Assembly (NCBI GenBank): GCA_013695975.1
Contig: JACCZL010000201.1
Coordinates: forward strand, 1-6,959
DNA: 6,959 nucleotides
Reading direction: 5' to 3'
Origin: Chloroflexota bacterium
Lineage (GTDB): Bacteria; Chloroflexota; UBA6077; JACCZL01
Below the pieces are notes generated by a model that saw nothing but the letters and a program-made list of their open reading frames with translations, had not been told where the DNA came from and did not search any database. This document shows, piece by piece, positions 3,841 to 6,959 of this stretch (position 1 is its first letter; each line of letters begins with the position of its first letter). Position numbers and translations under genes: made by a program.

Positions 3841-5763
3841 ATGAGTCCTAGACCATTTCGCCGCGGCGGAGGCCGAGGCCGAGGTCGGCCGGGCGGCAAC
3901 CGCGGCCGACCAGCTCGCCGCGATGCGCCCACCACGTCGTCAACCGCCACGCTCGTCGATGGGGCCGGCAACGGCGTCGCCGTGTCGGCCGGCGAGCTGG
4001 CGCTACCGCCGATGATGACCGTCGAAGACCTGGCCAACCGCCTGGGCCTGCGCCCGGCCGGCGTCATCCAGGCCCTGATCAAGAGTGGCATTTTCGCCAC
4101 GATGAACCAGGTCATCGACTACGACACCGCGGCGATCGTCGCCGCCGATCTTGGCTACGAGGTGAGTGAGGCCGTTGCACCGGCCGTCGCCGAGGAGCAG
4201 GCCGAGGCCGAAGTCGAGGACGGCGAGGTCTCCGAAGAGGAGGCGGCCAACCTGGTCAGTCGGCCGCCAGTGGTCACCGTTATGGGCCACGTCGACCACG
4301 GCAAGACGAGCCTGCTCGACCGGATCCGGCAGACCCGGGTAGCCTCGGGCGAAGCGGGAGGCATCACCCAGCACATTGGCGCCTATCAAGTCGAGGTCAC
4401 CGTCGACGGCGAACCCCGCAAGATCACCTTCCTCGACACCCCCGGCCACGAAGCCTTTACCGCGATGCGCGCCCGGGGTGCGCAGGCCACCGACATCGCG
4501 ATCCTGGTCGTCGCGGCGGACGACGGCGTGATGCCGCAGACCAGGGAAGCGATCGACCACGCCCGCGCGGCGAAGGTGCCGATCGTCGTCGCTCTCAACA
4601 AGATTGACCGACCGGATGTCAATCTCGATCGAGTCAAGCAGCAGCTCGCCGACCAGAGCGTGCTCATCGAGGACTACGGCGGGGACGTCCCGCTGGTCCC
4701 GGTCTCGGCACGCACCGGCGAAGGGATCGAGGACCTGCTCTCGACGGTGGCGATCATGGCCGAGGTGGCCGAGCTCAAGGCGAACCCGAACCGGCCGGCG
4801 GTGGGGCTCGTCGTCGAGGCGCGGCTCGACAAGGCCCGCGGTCCGGTCGCTACCGTGCTCGTCCAGCGCGGGACTCTCAACGTGAGCGACGTGGTGGTGG
4901 TCGGCAACCAGACCGGCAAGCTTCGGGCCCTGTTCAACGACCAGGGCAAGCGGATCAAGTCGGCCGACCCCGCCACACCGGTCGAGATCCTCGGGCTCTC
5001 CGGTGTGCCCCAGGCCGGCGATCGGCTGGCCGCGGTCGCGGACGAGAAGACGGCCCGGCAGCAGGTGGCCCTCAGCCAGCGACAGTCCCAGCGCGAGGCC
5101 GGTCACGGCGCCGGCGAGGTCTCGCTCGAGGACATCTTCAACCAAATCCAGGCCGGCGCGATCCGCGACCTGAACTTGATCCTGAAGGCCGACGTCCAGG
5201 GCTCGATCGAGCCGCTGGCGACGTCGCTCGAGCGGCTCGAGGAAGAAGGTCTGCGGGTCAAGGTGATTCGGTCGGGGACCGGCAACGTGACCGAGTCGGA
5301 CGTCCAGCTCGCGTCAGCGTCGAAGGCGATCATCATCGCCTTCAATGTCAAAACCGAGCCGGGCGCCCACAGCGCCTCCGACATTCAGGGTGTCGACATC
5401 CGCCAATACAACGTCATCTACAACGTCGTCGACGACGTCCGCAAAGCCCTCGTCGGTATGCTCGGCCCGCGCTTCCGCGAGGTAATCCATGGCCACGCCG
5501 AGATCCGCCAGGTCTTCGCGGTTCGGAAGGGCGGCGCCGCGGCCGGCTGCTACGTCACCGACGGGCAGATCACTCGCAACAGCCAGGTCCGAGTGTTGCG
5601 CAACGCCCAGTCGCTCTGGCAGGGTCGGATCGGAACGCTCCGCCGCGTCAAGGACGACGTGCGCGAGGTGGCCACCGGCTACGAGTGCGGCATCCTCCTG
5701 GACGGCTTCAGCGACTTCGCCGAAGGCGACGTGATCGAAGCCTTCGGGCAGGAGCAGTTCTAG
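3841..5763 (+). CDS. infB: Translation initiation factor IF-2
   Basis: IF2 is the GTPase that recruits initiator tRNA to the 30S subunit and promotes 50S joining. At 640 residues it is shorter than the E. coli and B. subtilis proteins because the N-terminal region is brief: an arginine/glycine-rich segment (residues 7-27), then one IF2-N domain (about 57-108, MMTVEDLANRLGL onward) and an acidic linker. The G domain has all five motifs: GHVDHGKTS (149-157), GITQHIGA (174-181), DTPGHEAF (199-206), NKID (253-256) and SAR (289-291). Domain II follows. Domain III lies around 428-545 (DVQGSIEPL at 451-459), and the C-terminal initiator-tRNA-binding domain ends in ECGILLDGFSDFAEGDVIEAF. The ATG has AAAGGAA about eight bases upstream. 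The gene starts 36 bases after ylxR, with no L7Ae-like ylxQ gene between them. Confidence 0.98.
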   Translation: MSPRPFRRGGGRGRGRPGGNRGRPARRDAPTTSSTATLVDGAGNGVAVSAGELALPPMMTVEDLANRLGLRPAGVIQALIKSGIFATMNQVIDYDTAAIVAADLGYEVSEAVAPAVAEEQAEAEVEDGEVSEEEAANLVSRPPVVTVMGHVDHGKTSLLDRIRQTRVASGEAGGITQHIGAYQVEVTVDGEPRKITFLDTPGHEAFTAMRARGAQATDIAILVVAADDGVMPQTREAIDHARAAKVPIVVALNKIDRPDVNLDRVKQQLADQSVLIEDYGGDVPLVPVSARTGEGIEDLLSTVAIMAEVAELKANPNRPAVGLVVEARLDKARGPVATVLVQRGTLNVSDVVVVGNQTGKLRALFNDQGKRIKSADPATPVEILGLSGVPQAGDRLAAVADEKTARQQVALSQRQSQREAGHGAGEVSLEDIFNQIQAGAIRDLNLILKADVQGSIEPLATSLERLEEEGLRVKVIRSGTGNVTESDVQLASASKAIIIAFNVKTEPGAHSASDIQGVDIRQYNVIYNVVDDVRKALVGMLGPRFREVIHGHAEIRQVFAVRKGGAAAGCYVTDGQITRNSQVRVLRNAQSLWQGRIGTLRRVKDDVREVATGYECGILLDGFSDFAEGDVIEAFGQEQF

Positions 5764-5765
5764 CC

Positions 5766-5822
5766 GCGGTAGGCGGTAGGCAGTAGATGGAGAGCGCCGT
5801 CTAACTGCCTACCGCCTACTGC
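5766..5822. repeat. Long inverted repeat of heptamers between infB and rbfA
   Basis: GTAGGCGGTAGGCAGT (5769-5784) has its exact complement ACTGCCTACCGCCTAC at 5804-5819. With a G-T wobble and two more pairs outside, and three pairs (AGA/TCT) past a single bulged A inside, the stem reaches over 20 pairs around a 12-base loop. Each arm is made of heptamers of the type (G/A)GTAGGC or its complement; on the right the series continues as GCATACT to about 5827. It fills nearly all of the 70-base gap between infB and rbfA. There is no T-run after it, so it is not a normal terminator, and transcription probably reads through into rbfA. It looks like an inserted dispersed element or an expanded simple repeat, not an ordinary spacer. 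Confidence 0.85.
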
Positions 5823-5833
5823 ATACTGCTCCC

Positions 5834-6184
5834 ATGGCTTCCCGCCGGCAGCAACGCCTCAACCAGCTCCTGCGCGAGGAGATCGCGAAGCTGCTGCGCC
5901 ATGAGGTCGACGATCCCGAGCTCTGGTCGCTGATTAGCGTCACCGAGGTCAACGTCGCGCCAGACCTCCAGCGGGCCAGGGTCTTCGTCAGCGTCCTGGC
6001 CGAGGACGCCGAGGCGCGCGAGACCCTGAAGCGGCTCCGCCACGCAGCCGGTTTCTTCCGCCGCGAGCTGGCTGGGCGGATCGACCTCCGACACACCCCC
6101 CACCTCGACTTCGAGCTCGACACCTCGATCGCCAGCGGCGACCGCGTCCTCCGCCTGCTCCGCGGCATCGAACGGGGGGAGTAG
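5834..6184 (+). CDS. rbfA: Ribosome-binding factor A
   Basis: RbfA is a small KH-type protein that binds the immature 30S subunit and helps the 5' end of 16S rRNA to fold. The 116-residue sequence is full length for the family. It has the N-terminal helix RQQRLNQLLREEIAKLL, the DDPELWSLISVTEVNVAPDL block (26-45), ARVFVSVL, and RHAAGFFRRELAGRIDLRHTPHLDF in the second half, all matching known RbfA patterns. The ATG at 5834 agrees with the conserved N-terminus. However, no Shine-Dalgarno sequence is visible: the upstream bases are CTGCATACTGCTCCC, part of the repeat arm. Translation may depend on reinitiation after infB, on the nearby hairpin, or on a leaderless-like mode. The stop TAG touches the GTG of truB. 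Confidence 0.96.
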   Translation: MASRRQQRLNQLLREEIAKLLRHEVDDPELWSLISVTEVNVAPDLQRARVFVSVLAEDAEARETLKRLRHAAGFFRRELAGRIDLRHTPHLDFELDTSIASGDRVLRLLRGIERGE

Positions 6185-6959
6185 GTGGTCGGGTCTGGTT
6201 TCCTGAACATCTGCAAAGAGCCCGGGTTCACCTCCCACGACGTCGTGGCCGTCGTTCGTCGCCTGCTCGGCCTTCGGCGGGTCGGGCACGCCGGGACGCT
6301 CGATCCGGCCGCCGAAGGAGTTTTGCCGATCTGTGTCGGTCGGGCTACCCGCCTCGTCGACCGACTGGCCGACCGCGACAAGGGCTATTACGCCGAGGTC
6401 GTGCTCGGCGTCCAGACTCGGACCGACGACGCCGAAGGCGAGATGCTCGACACCGCCGCCGTCCCGAACCTGACGCCGGCCGCGCTCGACGCGGCCCTCG
6501 ACACCTTTCGCGGGCCGATCCTCCAGCGCCCACCCGCGTTCTCGGCCGTCAAGGTGGGCGGACGGCGAGCGTACCAGCTCGCCCGTCAGGGCGAGGCACC
6601 CCGCTTGCAGGCGCGCGAAGTCACCATTCACCGGCTGACGCTCCACTGGTGGCGCCCACCCAGGCTCGCCCTGACAGTCGCCTGCTCCAAGGGCACCTAC
6701 ATCCGGTCGATCGCCCGTGACCTCGGCGAGGCCCTCGGCTGCGGCGCCCACCTGGCGCGACTCGTGCGCCTCTGGGTCGGGAGCTTTCGACTCGCCGACG
6801 CCCATTCGCTCGACGAGCTCGCCGCTGCCATGCGAGACGACGCCCTCGACCGTCACCTCTTGCCACCCGATGTCGCCATCGGCGACCTCTCCGTGGCCAT
6901 CGTCGAACCGGCCCGCGCAGCAGACATGCAGCACGGGCGTGCCTGGGCAATGGAAGCCG
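6185..6959 (+). CDS. truB: tRNA pseudouridine(55) synthase TruB (3' end outside the window)
   Basis: TruB converts uridine 55 in the T-loop of tRNAs to pseudouridine. The frame is open from GTG 6185 to the window end, giving 258 complete codons; the C-terminus is cut. The N-terminus reads GFLNICKEPGFTSHDVV, as usual for the family. The catalytic motif VGHAGTLDPAAEGVLP (33-48) carries the catalytic aspartate at residue 40. KGYYAEVVLGVQTRTDDAEG (65-84), RPPAFSAVKVGGRRAYQLA and CSKGTYIRSIARDLGEALGC are the other conserved blocks. The tail near the right edge probably leads into the small PUA-like RNA-binding domain. The GTG directly follows the rbfA stop (TAGGTG), with a G-rich GGGGGGAG ribosome site just before it, which suggests coupled translation. 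The nrnA-like DHH phosphoesterase gene found between rbfA and truB in some bacteria is absent. Confidence 0.96.
   Translation, partial: MVGSGFLNICKEPGFTSHDVVAVVRRLLGLRRVGHAGTLDPAAEGVLPICVGRATRLVDRLADRDKGYYAEVVLGVQTRTDDAEGEMLDTAAVPNLTPAALDAALDTFRGPILQRPPAFSAVKVGGRRAYQLARQGEAPRLQAREVTIHRLTLHWWRPPRLALTVACSKGTYIRSIARDLGEALGCGAHLARLVRLWVGSFRLADAHSLDELAAAMRDDALDRHLLPPDVAIGDLSVAIVEPARAADMQHGRAWAMEA

Noticed and set aside
3810..3851. A 13-codon reading frame (ATG 3810) overlapping the start of infB
   Set aside because: It has no Shine-Dalgarno sequence of its own and no resemblance to a known peptide; the overlap with the infB ATG is most likely chance.
4003..5145. A 380-residue minus-strand open frame inside infB
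   Set aside because: It lies entirely antisense to IF2, whose five GTPase motifs are intact. High third-position G+C in the real gene removes stops from the opposite strand.
5766..5827. The infB-rbfA repeat as a CRISPR array
   Set aside because: The units are seven bases long, without spacers of regular length, and are arranged as an inverted pair; no cas gene is present.
5764..5833. The infB-rbfA inverted repeat as an intrinsic terminator
   Set aside because: No T-run follows either arm in either direction, and rbfA and truB downstream belong to the same operon with no other promoter seen. A repeat element or RNA-stabilising hairpin fits better.
5816..6934. A 372-residue minus-strand open frame over rbfA and truB
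   Set aside because: It crosses the boundary of two conserved genes on the other strand and has no recognisable domain or start signal.

Overview
The window looks like chromosomal DNA of a G+C-rich bacterium (roughly two-thirds G+C by eye, GTG starts common). The gene content is ordinary for a free-living bacterium. The combination of a Tat-exported sugar-binding protein, the style of the NusA and IF2 sequences and the palindromic repeats makes me think of Chloroflexota, perhaps Thermomicrobia, but that is an impression and not a demonstrated placement. I found no prophage, insertion sequence, CRISPR array, rRNA or tRNA.

Left third, minus strand (1-1936): a CUT1-type carbohydrate ABC importer operon. 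Its order of transcription is a MalF-like permease (950-1936), a MalG-like permease (98-949, starting directly at the previous stop codon), and then the first 16 codons of a protein with a twin-arginine motif (1-49). That protein is most likely the solute-binding protein of the same transporter. A perfect 24-base palindrome lies between the second permease and this last gene. The transported sugar cannot be told from the permeases.

Divergent control region (1937-2244, 308 bases): no gene. On the minus strand it holds a plausible extended -10 promoter and a hairpin covering the ribosome binding site of the first permease. On the plus strand it holds a very good sigma-70-type promoter (TTGTGA, 17 bases, TGC-TATAAT). 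About 17 bases after the expected start site comes an 8-bp hairpin followed by TTTTGTT, then a second stem-loop, then nusA. This is the most interesting part of the window: it looks like a transcription attenuator in the nusA leader.

Right two thirds, plus strand (2245-6959): the conserved transcription/translation operon nusA - ylxR (rnpM) - infB - rbfA - truB, with truB cut by the window end. NusA tunes pausing, termination and antitermination. YlxR/RnpM is an RNA-binding partner of RNase P. IF2 places initiator tRNA on the ribosome. RbfA matures the 30S subunit, and TruB makes pseudouridine 55 in tRNA. rimP, which usually stands first in this operon, and the L7Ae-like ylxQ gene, often found between ylxR and infB, are not present here. 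A long inverted repeat built from heptamers sits between infB and rbfA, and rbfA has no visible Shine-Dalgarno sequence. I see no undescribed multi-gene system; the points of interest are regulatory and repeat structures.
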